Positions 24,516 through 33,599 of a stretch of 64,000 bases of DNA are shown one piece after another. Source of the stretch: Pseudomonadales bacterium (lineage in GTDB: Bacteria > Pseudomonadota > Gammaproteobacteria > Pseudomonadales > Azotimanducaceae); contig JANQKS010000052.1 of the NCBI GenBank assembly GCA_028281005.1, positions 1 to 64,000 of the forward strand. The letters run 5' to 3'. The stretch's first letter is position 1. The number at the start of each line of letters is the position of its first letter. A model generated the notes under the pieces. It was not told the DNA's origin. It worked only from the letters and a program-made list of their open reading frames with translations, and ran no database searches. A program made the translations under genes and the position numbers.

Positions 24516-26075
24516 ATGGCCGTCGACATCGATTCCACTGTCAAACATAACAACTATTCAAACTTGAGCTCCGCCATGCTTGCCGAGCAAGCGGTACTGC
24601 GGGGTGAGGGACGTTTTGCCAACAATGGCGCGATTGTCGTGGAAACCGGCCATCGTACGGGTCGTTCACCGAAAGACCGCTTTATTGTGGATGAGCCCTC
24701 TACATCGGAATCTATTCACTGGGGTCCGATTAATCAGCCCATCGCACCAGAGGTATTCGATCGGCTGTGGGACCGAGTACAACTACATTGCCAGGAGCGC
24801 GAGACTTACACTTCCAACCTCCATGTCGGTGCCGACCCGGAACACTACTTACCTATCGAGGTCACCACCGAATATGCATGGCATGGCCTATTTGGTCGCG
24901 CGCTGTTTATCATTCCCGAGCACTACAACCCGCACAACAAAGAAGTGTGGCAGGTGGTGAACGCACCCACTTTCCAGTGTGACCCGGAACGCGACGGCAC
25001 CAATAGCGACGGCACCGTGATGATCAACTTTGCCCAGCGCAAAGTGTTGATCGCCGGTATGCGCTACGCCGGTGAGATGAAAAAATCTATGTTTTCGGTC
25101 CTCAACTTCTTACTGCCCGAAAAAGACGTATTACCCATGCACTGCTCCGCCAACATGGGCTCCGAAGGTGATGTCACTCTGTTTTTTGGCTTGTCCGGCA
25201 CCGGCAAGACCACGTTGTCCGCTGACCCGGAACGCCTGCTGATCGGCGACGATGAGCACGGCTGGGGTAAGGGTACGGTGTTCAATTTTGAAGGTGGCTG
25301 TTATGCCAAATGTATCGACTTAAGCCGCGAAAACGAGCCGGTGATCTATGACGCCATTCGTTTTGGCGCCATTGTCGAAAATGTCATCATCGATGAGGAA
25401 ACGCGCGCCCCGGACTACACCGATTCCACGCTCACAGAAAACACCCGGGCCTGCTACCCGCGCGCCAATATTGCCGAAAGTGTGCCGGAAAACCGCGGCG
25501 GTGAACCCAACAACATCATTTTCCTCACCTGTGATGTCAGCGGCGTGTTGCCGCCGGTAGCCATCCTCTCCAAGGAAGCGGCTGCGTATCATTTCTTGTC
25601 CGGTTATACCGCCCAGGTTGGATCCACGGAAATTGGCTCTACCGAGGCTTATTCCGCCACGTTCTCAACCTGTTTTGGCGCACCGTTTTTTCCGCGCCCG
25701 GCTGGCGTATATGCCGATCTACTCATCAAACGTATCGAAGAGTTCGGCTCCAAAGTTTATCTGGTGAACACCGGCTGGACCGGCGGCGGCTACGGGGTGG
25801 GTTCGCGCTTCAAGATTCCCGTCACACGGGCCATTATCCACGCCATTCAAAACGGCAGCCTCGACCATGCTGAAACCGTTCGCTTGGATGGCTTCAACCT
25901 CGATATACCCACCAGTATCGACGGGGTTGACGACCAGCTGCTTAATCCACGTGAAGCCTGGGCAGACGCCGCAGCTTATGATGAAGCGGCCAGCAGCCTG
26001 GTGGCCAAATTTGTCGACAACTTCGAGAAGTTTGAAGTAGACCCGGCCATCGTTGCGGCGGGGCCTAGCCAGTAA
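24516..26075 (+). CDS. pckA: Phosphoenolpyruvate carboxykinase (ATP)
   Basis: The 519-residue enzyme converts oxaloacetate and ATP to PEP, CO2 and ADP in gluconeogenesis. Visible motifs are [10 protein letters not shown], the kinase loop GLSGTGKTT (225-233), IGDDEHGW with the metal-binding acids, and [10 protein letters not shown]. The length fits the ATP-dependent bacterial enzyme. Its place after hslO matches the order in E. coli and Pseudomonas. It has its own 111-base upstream gap. Confidence 0.96.
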   Translation: MAVDIDSTVKHNNYSNLSSAMLAEQAVLRGEGRFANNGAIVVETGHRTGRSPKDRFIVDEPSTSESIHWGPINQPIAPEVFDRLWDRVQLHCQERETYTSNLHVGADPEHYLPIEVTTEYAWHGLFGRALFIIPEHYNPHNKEVWQVVNAPTFQCDPERDGTNSDGTVMINFAQRKVLIAGMRYAGEMKKSMFSVLNFLLPEKDVLPMHCSANMGSEGDVTLFFGLSGTGKTTLSADPERLLIGDDEHGWGKGTVFNFEGGCYAKCIDLSRENEPVIYDAIRFGAIVENVIIDEETRAPDYTDSTLTENTRACYPRANIAESVPENRGGEPNNIIFLTCDVSGVLPPVAILSKEAAAYHFLSGYTAQVGSTEIGSTEAYSATFSTCFGAPFFPRPAGVYADLLIKRIEEFGSKVYLVNTGWTGGGYGVGSRFKIPVTRAIIHAIQNGSLDHAETVRLDGFNLDIPTSIDGVDDQLLNPREAWADAAAYDEAASSLVAKFVDNFEKFEVDPAIVAAGPSQ

Positions 26076-26120
26076 AGGCGGCTAGCGGGGTCTGGATCCG
26101 TATACCGGCAGGTGACAGGG

Positions 26121-27725
26121 ATGGCCGGCAACAATACGCATAACCTAGACGCGCCATACGGCGTTAACCAAACAGCGCTGGATGCCTTACAGGCCGACCC
26201 CGGCGCTTTGCGCGGTCTAATGCGCGGGGTGGAAAAAGAAAGCCTGCGCGTGGCGCCGGATGGTTCCTTGTCGCAGCTCCCACATCCTCAAGCGTTGGGT
26301 TCTCCATTAACACACGGCGCCATCACCACCGATTTTTCCGAAAGCCAGTTGGAGCTTATTACCGGTGTGCACGATTCAGCGGCAGGGTGTCTGACGGAAC
26401 TCACCGATGTGCACCGTTTTGTGTACGCCAACCTTGGTGAGGAGCTGTTATGGCCCAGCAGCATGCCCTGCATCGTCGGGGAAGATGACGATATTCCTGT
26501 AGGCCGTTACGGCAGCTCTAACATTGGACGCACCAAAACCATTTACCGCCTCGGCTTGGGGTTACGCTATGGGCGCCTGATGCAAACCATCTCCGGCATC
26601 CACTACAACTTCTCTTTGCCCGATGCGCTGTGGACAACGCTTGGCATCACCAGTCAGGACGAGCGTACGGACGCTTACTTCGGTTTGATACGCAATTTCC
26701 GCCGGTGGTCTTGGTTGTTGATTTACCTGTTCGGCGCGTCGCCAGCCGTTTGCCGCTCCTTTACGCGCCACTTAGAGCACACGCTGCAACCTTTTGACGA
26801 AGGCTCCCAACACTTACCCTTCGCGACCAGTCTACGGATGGGACCGCTTGGCTATCAAAGCAGCGCGCAGAGCGTGTTGCACATTTCTTATAATTCGCTC
26901 AACGAATACGCCAACTCCATGGTGGAGGCGCTGACCATGCAATATCCGGCGTATGTTGCCCATGGCGTCAAACAGGGTGGGGAGTACGGAGAGTACCATC
27001 AGCTCAATACCGCCGTGCTGCAGATCGAAAACGAATTTTACGGCACCATCCGGCCGAAGCGGCGCACCTACAGCGGTGAACGACCGGTGACCGCACTGCG
27101 CGAGCGCGGCGTGGAATACGTCGAGGTGCGCTGTCTGGATCTGAATCCGTTTTTACCCGTGGGGTTGGACGAACAGCAGATTCACTTTCTCGACACTTTC
27201 CTGTTGCTGTGTTTGCTGGCGAACAGCGACGCTGACAGTCCCGCAGAGTTTGCCCGTATGGCTGAAAATCAGCTGGCAGTGGTGGAACGCGGACGCGACC
27301 CGCAACTGCAAATTGTCAACGAACGCCAGCAAGCCGTGAGTCCGACGCAGTGGGGTGTACAACTGCTGGATCAGTGCGCTGGGATTGCCGCGTTGATGGA
27401 CATTAATGAAGCGGGCACTCCTTATCGCGACGCGGTAGAGGCACAACGCGCCAAACTCGAAGATCCTGAGCTGACCCCATCGGCGCAGATTTTAGCGGCC
27501 ATGCGTGAACGCCATGTACCGTTTTTCCGCTTCAGTATGGATCAGGGGTTTGCCCATCGTCAGCACTTTGAATCCCTCCCGCTGACCGCAGCAGAACAGC
27601 AGCGTTTCGCCCAAGAAGTCGCAGACTCCCACGCCGCGCAGGCTGACATTGAGGCGGCGGATGAGTTGGATTTCGACGGTTTCCTAGAACAGTATCTGGC
27701 CATTCCCGCCGCGCCCGAGGTCTAA
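26121..27725 (+). CDS. gshA: Glutamate-cysteine ligase
   Basis: The 534-residue gamma-glutamylcysteine synthetase of the proteobacterial GshA type catalyses the first, rate-limiting step of glutathione synthesis. Characteristic stretches are RGVEKESLRV, TDFSESQLELIT, ISGIHYNFS and VEVRCLDLNPF. ATG 26121 is preferred to the in-frame GTG 26112 because an AGGTGA lies a few bases before it. It fits with the redox block that includes hslO, dsbB and the quinone oxidoreductase. Confidence 0.95.
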   Translation: MAGNNTHNLDAPYGVNQTALDALQADPGALRGLMRGVEKESLRVAPDGSLSQLPHPQALGSPLTHGAITTDFSESQLELITGVHDSAAGCLTELTDVHRFVYANLGEELLWPSSMPCIVGEDDDIPVGRYGSSNIGRTKTIYRLGLGLRYGRLMQTISGIHYNFSLPDALWTTLGITSQDERTDAYFGLIRNFRRWSWLLIYLFGASPAVCRSFTRHLEHTLQPFDEGSQHLPFATSLRMGPLGYQSSAQSVLHISYNSLNEYANSMVEALTMQYPAYVAHGVKQGGEYGEYHQLNTAVLQIENEFYGTIRPKRRTYSGERPVTALRERGVEYVEVRCLDLNPFLPVGLDEQQIHFLDTFLLLCLLANSDADSPAEFARMAENQLAVVERGRDPQLQIVNERQQAVSPTQWGVQLLDQCAGIAALMDINEAGTPYRDAVEAQRAKLEDPELTPSAQILAAMRERHVPFFRFSMDQGFAHRQHFESLPLTAAEQQRFAQEVADSHAAQADIEAADELDFDGFLEQYLAIPAAPEV

Positions 27726-27806
27726 CCCTCCCGCAGCCCGCCGGCTATTGCACACATTCCTTTGCACTAAGTTGAACCCAATTGGCCTCTTGTTGATCCT
27801 CAAGCC

Positions 27807-28451
27807 ATGAACTTTCTCGCTCATTGCAGCTTGGCGCACGATGCTGCGGTGTATTGGAATTGTGATGCCGAATACAGGCGCGGGCTGCTGGCGGGTGCAG
27901 TGATCGGCGATTTCATCAAAGGGCCGCTGCCCCGCGATTGGCCCCGGGCGTTGCGCGCGGGTGCGCGGTTGCATCGCAGGGTAGACGCCATTTCCAATCA
28001 GCACCCGGGTATTCGCCAGCACTGTGACGATTTTCCCACGCACTTGCGCCGCTTCGCGCCGATCTTTGTGGACATGCTGGCGGACCATTGCCTGGCCACA
28101 AGCTGGCACGAGTACTACGACACGCCACCGGACGCTTTCAGCGCCGAGTGTTACGCCGCGATCAATGGCTACGCCGACTACCTCACCCCTGATGGGCAGC
28201 GATTTGTGAGCTACATGCAAGAGGTGGATCTGCTGGCCAACTATGATCAGTGGCGGCATGTGGCGCGTGGCTTACATTCTGTGCTGCGACGCCTCAAGCG
28301 TGAGGCCTGGGCCGCGGAGGTGGAGCAAACTTCGCGGGACCTGGTGGCGCCAAGCCACGCACACTTTCGTGGTTACTATCCAGAGCTGCGCGATGCCTGG
28401 CAGGCTTGGGACGTGTTTGCCGTCGTGGATGAAAACCCGCGTGACGGTTGA
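27807..28451 (+). CDS. acpH: Acyl carrier protein phosphodiesterase AcpH
   Basis: The 214-residue enzyme removes the phosphopantetheine arm from acyl carrier protein. The N-terminus MNFLAHCSLAHDA and the DHCLA region (DMLADHCLATSWHEY) carry the His/Asp residues of this metal-dependent, HD-related family, and GAVIGDFIKGPLP is conserved. The length is near the usual ~195 residues, with a somewhat longer C-terminus. It has its own 80-base upstream gap. Confidence 0.88.
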   Translation: MNFLAHCSLAHDAAVYWNCDAEYRRGLLAGAVIGDFIKGPLPRDWPRALRAGARLHRRVDAISNQHPGIRQHCDDFPTHLRRFAPIFVDMLADHCLATSWHEYYDTPPDAFSAECYAAINGYADYLTPDGQRFVSYMQEVDLLANYDQWRHVARGLHSVLRRLKREAWAAEVEQTSRDLVAPSHAHFRGYYPELRDAWQAWDVFAVVDENPRDG

Positions 28452-28514
28452 CCGCAGCCCGGGTGCCAGTAATCTTACGCCCTCAATTTTAAGTACTCAG
28501 TCAAAGGACCGCGT

Positions 28515-29492
28515 GTGAAAGCAGTATTGTGTAAATCATTTGGGTCTGTCGAAGATCTGGTCATGGAAGACGTCGCCGCGCCGCAGCTGCAGCCCGGTGG
28601 TGTCATTGTCGACGTCAAAGCCAGCGCTTTGAATTTCCCCGATGTGCTGATGGTGCAGGGTAAGTATCAAAGTTTGCCGGATTTTCCGTTTTCGCCGGGT
28701 GGTGAGTTTGCCGGTGTGATTAGCCAGGTGGCAGACGACGTCAGTGATTGGCACGTCGGCGAAGAAGTATTTGGCGGCACCGGGCACGGCTGTTTTGCTG
28801 AACAAATTGCGGTGCCGGCCAAGAGCTTACGGCGCAAACCCGCCGCCATGAGCTTTGCTCAAGCGTCCGGCATCAGTACCACCTACGGCACCTCGTATTA
28901 CGCGCTGAAACAACGCGCGCAACTGCAACCCGGAGAAACTCTGTTAGTACTGGGGGCTGCCGGGGGTGTGGGTATCGCCGCGGTGGAACTGGGTAAAGCC
29001 ATGGGCGCCCGCGTGATCGCAGCGGCCAGCTCCGAAGAAAAGCTGGCGGTGGCCAAGGCCGCTGGTGCGGATGACCTGATCGATTATTCAGACGGTGAGT
29101 TAAAAGACAAAGTGAAAGCGCTCACCGACGGCAGAGGTGCCGATGTCATCTACGATCCGGTGGGTGGGCCTTTGTTTGATCAGTGTATGCGCTGCATTAA
29201 CTGGTATGGGCGCGTGCTTATCATCGGCTTTGTGGGCGGGGACATCCCGAAAGTACCCACCAACCTGATTTTGTTAAAAAGTTGTCAGGTTGTCGGGGTG
29301 TTTTACGGCGCCTGGTCCGGCCGTTTCCCCACAGAGGCGCAACAGAACTTCGTAGAAGTGATGGACATGTTCGAGGCCGGCAAAATCAACCCACTGGTGG
29401 GGCAGGAATTTGCCTTTACAGACTTCGCCGCGGCGCTCAATTGCCTGGATCAGCGGCAAGCCAAGGGCAAAGTTGTGCTCAACGTGTCATGA
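28515..29492 (+). CDS. NADPH:quinone oxidoreductase (zeta-crystallin-like MDR family)
   Basis: The 325-residue medium-chain dehydrogenase/reductase shows the GroES-like N-terminal domain (ALNFPDVLMVQGKYQ, FSPGGEFAGVI) and a Rossmann domain with GAAGGVGIAAVELGKAMGAR. No catalytic zinc ligands are seen, placing it with quinone oxidoreductases/enoyl reductases. It is expected to reduce quinones or enones with NADPH. Its stop overlaps the dsbB start (ATGA), hinting at a shared redox role. Confidence 0.88.
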   Translation: MKAVLCKSFGSVEDLVMEDVAAPQLQPGGVIVDVKASALNFPDVLMVQGKYQSLPDFPFSPGGEFAGVISQVADDVSDWHVGEEVFGGTGHGCFAEQIAVPAKSLRRKPAAMSFAQASGISTTYGTSYYALKQRAQLQPGETLLVLGAAGGVGIAAVELGKAMGARVIAAASSEEKLAVAKAAGADDLIDYSDGELKDKVKALTDGRGADVIYDPVGGPLFDQCMRCINWYGRVLIIGFVGGDIPKVPTNLILLKSCQVVGVFYGAWSGRFPTEAQQNFVEVMDMFEAGKINPLVGQEFAFTDFAAALNCLDQRQAKGKVVLNVS

Positions 29493-29986
29493 ATCTAGGT
29501 TTTAGCAACGGCCTTTCACAGCAGTGGGCGGTGATCACCTGCATCATCGCCGGCGGCCTGCTGTGCGTGGCTCTGTTTATGGAACACATCATGGGGCTTG
29601 CACCCTGCCCGCTGTGCATGATGCAACGGTTGTGGGTCGCCATGGTGGGTGTCATTGCGTACATCGGCTTGTTACACAACCCGCGATGGGGAATCTACCC
29701 ATTGTTCGGCTGTTTGGCTGCCATCATCGGCGGCGGTTTTTCCATCCGACAGTTGTGGCTGCAAAGCTTACCGGCAGATGAAGTGCCGGCTTGCGGCCCG
29801 GATCTAGAGTACATGCTGGAAGTGTTTCCTCTCAGTGACGTGCTGGTGGCAATGACGTCAGGCACCGGAGATTGCGCTGAAGTCTCCTGGTCACTGCTGG
29901 GTTTATCCATTCCCGCCTGGACGTTAGTAGGGTTTGTGCTTTTGTTTGTCACCAACGCCATTCAACTGCGGCAAGGGACCCGTTAA
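29489..29986 (+). CDS. dsbB: Disulfide bond formation protein DsbB
   Basis: The 165-residue inner-membrane protein with four membrane segments reoxidises DsbA and passes the electrons to quinone. Both cysteine pairs are present: C40-Pro-Leu-C43 in the first periplasmic loop and C102...C129 in the second (PACGPDLEYML, GDCAEVSW). It is translationally coupled to the upstream quinone oxidoreductase gene; such a pairing is unusual, though both deal with the quinone pool. Confidence 0.93.
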   Translation: MNLGFSNGLSQQWAVITCIIAGGLLCVALFMEHIMGLAPCPLCMMQRLWVAMVGVIAYIGLLHNPRWGIYPLFGCLAAIIGGGFSIRQLWLQSLPADEVPACGPDLEYMLEVFPLSDVLVAMTSGTGDCAEVSWSLLGLSIPAWTLVGFVLLFVTNAIQLRQGTR

Positions 29987-30418
29987 GAAGGGAACCGTTA
30001 AGACGCGCAAGAAACCTGCGGTTACAACCTAGACTGACGCTGCAATTTGTCACGTAAGTAGGTAGTGCAATTGGAATTTTCACTGGTATAGTTATCCACA
30101 GGTAGCTGTGGGTGAATTGGCGCATCCTAAAAACTACTCAGCCAACACCACAGTTCCAGTGAAAACTGCGTACACAATAAATTAGGCGCAAGAGACACCC
30201 ACAATAACAACGTCTCTGCAGGTCAGTTTTCACAGCGGGGGAAGCCAGTCGTGTTTACACGGCTCTCTTCTTAGCGGCGCGGGCAACCTCGTCGTATTTT
30301 CGGGGCCAGGCCGAAGACGCATGGCAAAGGGTTAGATCCCAACGTGCTGCAAGCAACGCACATTGCCACATGGATGCTCTTAAGGTCTGGTTGAATTAGG
30401 ACACACCGGTGGGAAGAA
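29987..30418. other. Repeat-rich non-coding region upstream of parA-like gene
   Basis: No coding sequence is supported over 432 bases. Several palindromic elements stand out. TTTTCACTGG (30077-30086) is complementary to CCAGTGAAAA (30156-30165). GTGAAAACTG (30159-30168) recurs inverted as CAGTTTTCAC (30224-30233). CCACAG-GTAG-CTGTGG is at 30096-30111. The spacing suggests multiple protein-binding sites for the ParA operon or a partner protein. Confidence 0.6.
30092..30111. promoter_or_regulatory. DnaA-box-like site within a palindrome
   Basis: TTATCCACA (30092-30100) is a perfect match to the DnaA 9-mer and overlaps the palindrome CCACAGGTAGCTGTGG (30096-30111). Only one copy is seen, so this is not an origin by itself. 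It may be a regulatory DnaA site or an operator whose half-site happens to match. Confidence 0.45.
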
Positions 30419-31189
30419 ATGAATTCACCTATACGCCGCATACTAGTCGTTAATGGCAAGGGGGGCTGCGGCAAAACCACCATCGCTACCAACTTAGCGG
30501 TGGCCTACGCCTGCCAAGGCACTCACGTAGCCCTACTCGACAATGATCCGCAAGCCAGCAGCACACACTGGGCAAGTTTGCGCGACACCAGCCTGCCAAC
30601 AGTAGAGGTGGTCGCCAAACACGAACGCCCCAACATGTACCAAACCCAGACCTTCCATCATCGCCTGCCGCAAGACACCGAGGTGGTGATTGTCGACGGT
30701 CACAGCAACGCACGCGGCCGTGATCTGGAAAGCCTTCTGCGCCAGACGGATGTCATTCTGGTGCCGATGCTGCCTTCTTCGATTGACATACGCGCCGGTG
30801 GGCATTTCATCACCGAACTACTTACCCACCGCATCTACCGCGCAGCACCCCGTCCTGTGGGGGTGATTGCCAATCGTATCCAACCCAACACCGAAACCCA
30901 CGACAAGCTGATGCACTTTCTCGGCTGTTTGGATGTTCCGGTGGTGGCCCAATTCCGCGATTCCCCGGTATACACAGATGCTGCCGAATCCGGTATGGGA
31001 GTGGTCGACATGCGCGAGGTGCGTGCCGCACGCAAGGAAACTGCGCAGTGGAAACGCCTGATCACTTGGATCGATGCGCAGAGCGTCGAGCAAGCCGGTA
31101 CTACAGTGGCCACGTTGCGCATGAAGATGAAGCCCAGAGCAGCCAAGCGCAAACAGGGCGAAAATTCGTCCACCGCCGCGGAGCAATAG
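30419..31189 (+). CDS. ParA-family ATPase (orphan)
   Basis: The 256-residue protein carries the deviant Walker A motif KGGCGKTT (14-21), DNDPQASST (the switch region) and VVIVDGHSN in place of the usual Walker B Asp-Xaa-Pro. It is a partitioning/positioning ATPase that would dimerise on ATP and bind DNA. No ParB partner gene lies next to it and chromosome parAB is not indicated, so it may position another cargo, regulate, or be an old plasmid relic. The C-terminal 25 residues are basic (KMKPRAAKRKQG). Confidence 0.88.
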   Translation: MNSPIRRILVVNGKGGCGKTTIATNLAVAYACQGTHVALLDNDPQASSTHWASLRDTSLPTVEVVAKHERPNMYQTQTFHHRLPQDTEVVIVDGHSNARGRDLESLLRQTDVILVPMLPSSIDIRAGGHFITELLTHRIYRAAPRPVGVIANRIQPNTETHDKLMHFLGCLDVPVVAQFRDSPVYTDAAESGMGVVDMREVRAARKETAQWKRLITWIDAQSVEQAGTTVATLRMKMKPRAAKRKQGENSSTAAEQ

Positions 31190-31266
31190 CCCGCGCCATT
31201 TGTTCACGCCGCGGTGTCATCACCGCGGCCTTGCAGCGAGCGGTTATACCGTTTAAATGACCTGCC

Positions 31267-33159
31267 ATGTTGCGCGTAGAGAACCTCACATTTCGCCGCG
31301 GTCCGGATGTTCTATTTGAACGGCTGAGTTTTGTAGTGCACGCCGGACAACGGGTCGCCATTGCCGGGCGCAACGGCGTGGGTAAATCCACCCTATTTAA
31401 CCTGGTGTTAGGAGCGCTTCACGCCGATACCGGTGAGCTCGACATGCCCGAAGGCTGGCGCGTGGCGCACATGCAGCAAGAGGTGAAAGTCACCCAACGG
31501 CCGGCGCTAGAGTTTGTCGTTGACGGTGATGTGCGCCTGCGTGAAGTGGAAGCGCAAATCGAACGTGGTGGAGAAGCGCATCAACAGGCTGCGCTGCATG
31601 CCCAATTTGACGACCTCGACGGCTACAGCGCGCACGCCAGAGCCGGTGAAATTCTGCACGGCTTAGGATTTGCCGAACCAGACTTCCCTAAACCGTATGC
31701 AGCTTTTTCCGGCGGCTGGCGCATCCGCTTACATTTGGCTCAGGCGCTGATGAACCCCTGTGATTTGCTGTTGCTTGACGAGCCCACCAACCACTTAGAC
31801 CTCGAAGCCATCATGTGGCTAGAAGGCTGGCTGGCTCGTTTCCCGGGGACCGTGCTGGTGATTGCCCACGACCGCGCGTTTCTCGACGCCTGCACCGACC
31901 ACACGCTGTATCTCTCCCAACAATCCGGACGCATGTACACCGGCAACTACTCCAGTTGTGAACGCCAACGCGCCGAATACATGGCGCAGCAACAGGCGTT
32001 GCGTGCCAAACGCGATGCCCAGGCTGCGCACATCCAGAAGTTTGTCGACCGCTTCCGAGCCAAAGCCAGCAAAGCCAAACAGGTGCAAAGCCGCATCAAA
32101 GCGCTGGAGCGTCTACAGGAAGCGGCGATCATCGCTTCGGACTCACCGTACACCGTGCACTTCCAGGATCCGGACAAAGTCTCCAATCCGTTATTCTCCA
32201 TCCGCGATGTTGAGCTGGGTTATGAGGGACAAGCCGTCCTCAAACAAATCAACTTGTCGATCCTGCCCGGCGACCGCATTGGCGTTCTCGGCGCCAACGG
32301 CGCCGGCAAAAGCACTTTGCTGAAATCTCTGGTCGGCGAGTTGACCCCCCTGACCGGTGAGCTCAACAAAGGACAACACTGCGAAGTGGGCTACTTCGCC
32401 CAACACCAGCTGGAGACCCTCAACTCAACGCAGTCACCCTTACCGATGTTGGCAAACGTCAGGCCCGCCTGGCGCGAGCAGCAATGCCGCGACTACCTCG
32501 GCCGTTGGGGGTTTGATGCGGGTATGATCGAACGCCCCATCGCCACCCTGTCCGGCGGTGAAAAGGCGCGCCTGGTGCTGGCCCTGATCGCGCTGGATAA
32601 ACCCGCCATCCTGGTGTTGGACGAACCCACCAATCACCTGGATTTGGACATGCGCGATGCGCTGGCGTTCGCCCTGCAAGACTACGCCGGCGCCGTGGTG
32701 ATCGTCTCCCACGATCGCATCCTGCTGGACAAAACTGTGGATGATTTCTGGGTCATCGAGCACGGTGCGGTGAACGTGTTTCACGGCGACCTGCAGGACT
32801 ACACCACCGCGCGCAAAACCTCGCTGCAGAAAAGCCCATCCACCGACGCGGCCAACGGCACTGCCAACAACCCTTCTCGCAAAGCCGCGCGCCAAGACCG
32901 CGCGCGACAGAGAGAATCGCTGCGGGACCTACGCAACGCGGTCAAAAAATACGAACGCGAGATGGACCAGCAAAGTGAGCAACTCAAAGAACTGGAAGCG
33001 CGCTTGGCGGATACAGACACCTACCAAGCAATGGCGGCGGATGAGTTAGACGAGTTGTTGGCGAAGGCGGGGAAGTTGCGGGGGCGGTTGGAGGAGACCG
33101 AAGAACACTGGCTCTCGGCGGTGGCGGAACTCGAGGCCGCGGATGAAACAGCAAATTGA
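31267..33159 (+). CDS. yheS: ABC-F family ATPase YheS
   Basis: The 630-residue soluble protein has two ABC domains: the first with GRNGVGKST (34-42) and LLLLDEPTNHLDLEAIMWLE, the second with GANGAGKST, TLSGGEKARL and LVLDEPTNHLDLDMRD. Between them is the charged linker (PtIM) of ABC-F proteins, and the C-terminus is a coiled coil of about 80 residues. No transmembrane partner is present. ABC-F proteins act on stalled ribosomes; YheS is the likely orthologue by domain layout. It is followed by the structured repeats at 33180-33568. Confidence 0.92.
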   Translation: MLRVENLTFRRGPDVLFERLSFVVHAGQRVAIAGRNGVGKSTLFNLVLGALHADTGELDMPEGWRVAHMQQEVKVTQRPALEFVVDGDVRLREVEAQIERGGEAHQQAALHAQFDDLDGYSAHARAGEILHGLGFAEPDFPKPYAAFSGGWRIRLHLAQALMNPCDLLLLDEPTNHLDLEAIMWLEGWLARFPGTVLVIAHDRAFLDACTDHTLYLSQQSGRMYTGNYSSCERQRAEYMAQQQALRAKRDAQAAHIQKFVDRFRAKASKAKQVQSRIKALERLQEAAIIASDSPYTVHFQDPDKVSNPLFSIRDVELGYEGQAVLKQINLSILPGDRIGVLGANGAGKSTLLKSLVGELTPLTGELNKGQHCEVGYFAQHQLETLNSTQSPLPMLANVRPAWREQQCRDYLGRWGFDAGMIERPIATLSGGEKARLVLALIALDKPAILVLDEPTNHLDLDMRDALAFALQDYAGAVVIVSHDRILLDKTVDDFWVIEHGAVNVFHGDLQDYTTARKTSLQKSPSTDAANGTANNPSRKAARQDRARQRESLRDLRNAVKKYEREMDQQSEQLKELEARLADTDTYQAMAADELDELLAKAGKLRGRLEETEEHWLSAVAELEAADETAN

Positions 33160-33179
33160 GTTTTTCGATTAGTCCGGCA

Positions 33180-33367
33180 TCAGCTCGTTCTGATTAATCA
33201 TCTTTCAGTCTACCGGAGCGATGTTCGGTTATGGTTTACGGGACCGCCGTGAACCCATCCATGGGGGCTGGCGCTGCGCCGTCCATGGCGCAGAGCCTCC
33301 CGTAAACCATAACCGAACATCGCTCCAAGCTAACCTTACTGACGGTGAAGTCAGCAGAACGAGCTGA
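33180..33367. repeat. Outer inverted repeat enclosing cassette A
   Basis: TCAGCTCGTTCTG (33180-33192) and CAGAACGAGCTGA (33355-33367) are perfectly complementary and surround cassette A at about 22 and 28 bases distance. Together with the inner arms they give a nested hairpin of about 190 bases in the gap between the convergent yheS and PDZ genes. Confidence 0.75.
33215..33326 (-). repeat. Structured cassette A: 29-base perfect arms around a conserved 54-nt core
   Basis: The arms 33215-33243 and 33298-33326 are perfect reverse complements over 29 bases. The 54-base core (33244-33297), read on the minus strand, has two hairpins: GCGCC/GGCGC with loop ATGGAC (33276-33291), and CCC/GGG with loop ATGGAT (33254-33265). 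The core matches that of cassette B at 43 of 54 positions, in opposite orientation. The whole would fold as a three-way-junction-like structure on a long stem. Confidence 0.85.
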
Positions 33368-33474
33368 CGCCTGTAGAACCCATGGATCACGTTGCCGGTC
33401 GTTTCGGCCTCTCCTTCCTGCTGATGAGGCCTGACCGCGAAACCACCGATACTCGGAACAACGCAGGCCTGGAG

Positions 33475-33568
33475 TCCGGTGTGCTGATTCAGGAGGCTCT
33501 GCGACAGGGATGTCGCAGCGCCAGCGTCCATGGATGGACTTGCAGCGGTCCTGAATCAGCACACCGGA
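33475..33568 (+). repeat. Structured cassette B: 20-base perfect arms around the same 54-nt core
   Basis: The arms 33475-33494 and 33549-33568 are perfectly complementary over 20 bases and extend imperfectly ~10 bases further out (GGCCTG pairs again). The sequence of these arms is unrelated to cassette A. The 54-base core (33495-33548) holds hairpins GCGAC/GTCGC with loop AGGGAT (33501-33516) and GTCC/GGAC with loop ATGGAT (33526-33539). Differences from cassette A inside the stems are compensatory. Confidence 0.85.
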
Positions 33569-33599
33569 TTTCAGGCCGGTAGCTACTGATCTCTGTCTG

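Noticed and set aside
27684-28259. Long minus-strand frame over acpH
   Set aside because: It lies wholly antisense to a clear AcpH gene and has no recognisable motifs; it is a GC-driven shadow.
30092-30100. DnaA box suggesting a replication origin
   Set aside because: Only one 9-mer is present, with no AT-rich unwinding region and no dnaA/dnaN or replication genes nearby.
33180-33568. CRISPR array or tandem repeat
   Set aside because: The two cassettes are inverted to each other, with different arms and no regular spacers.
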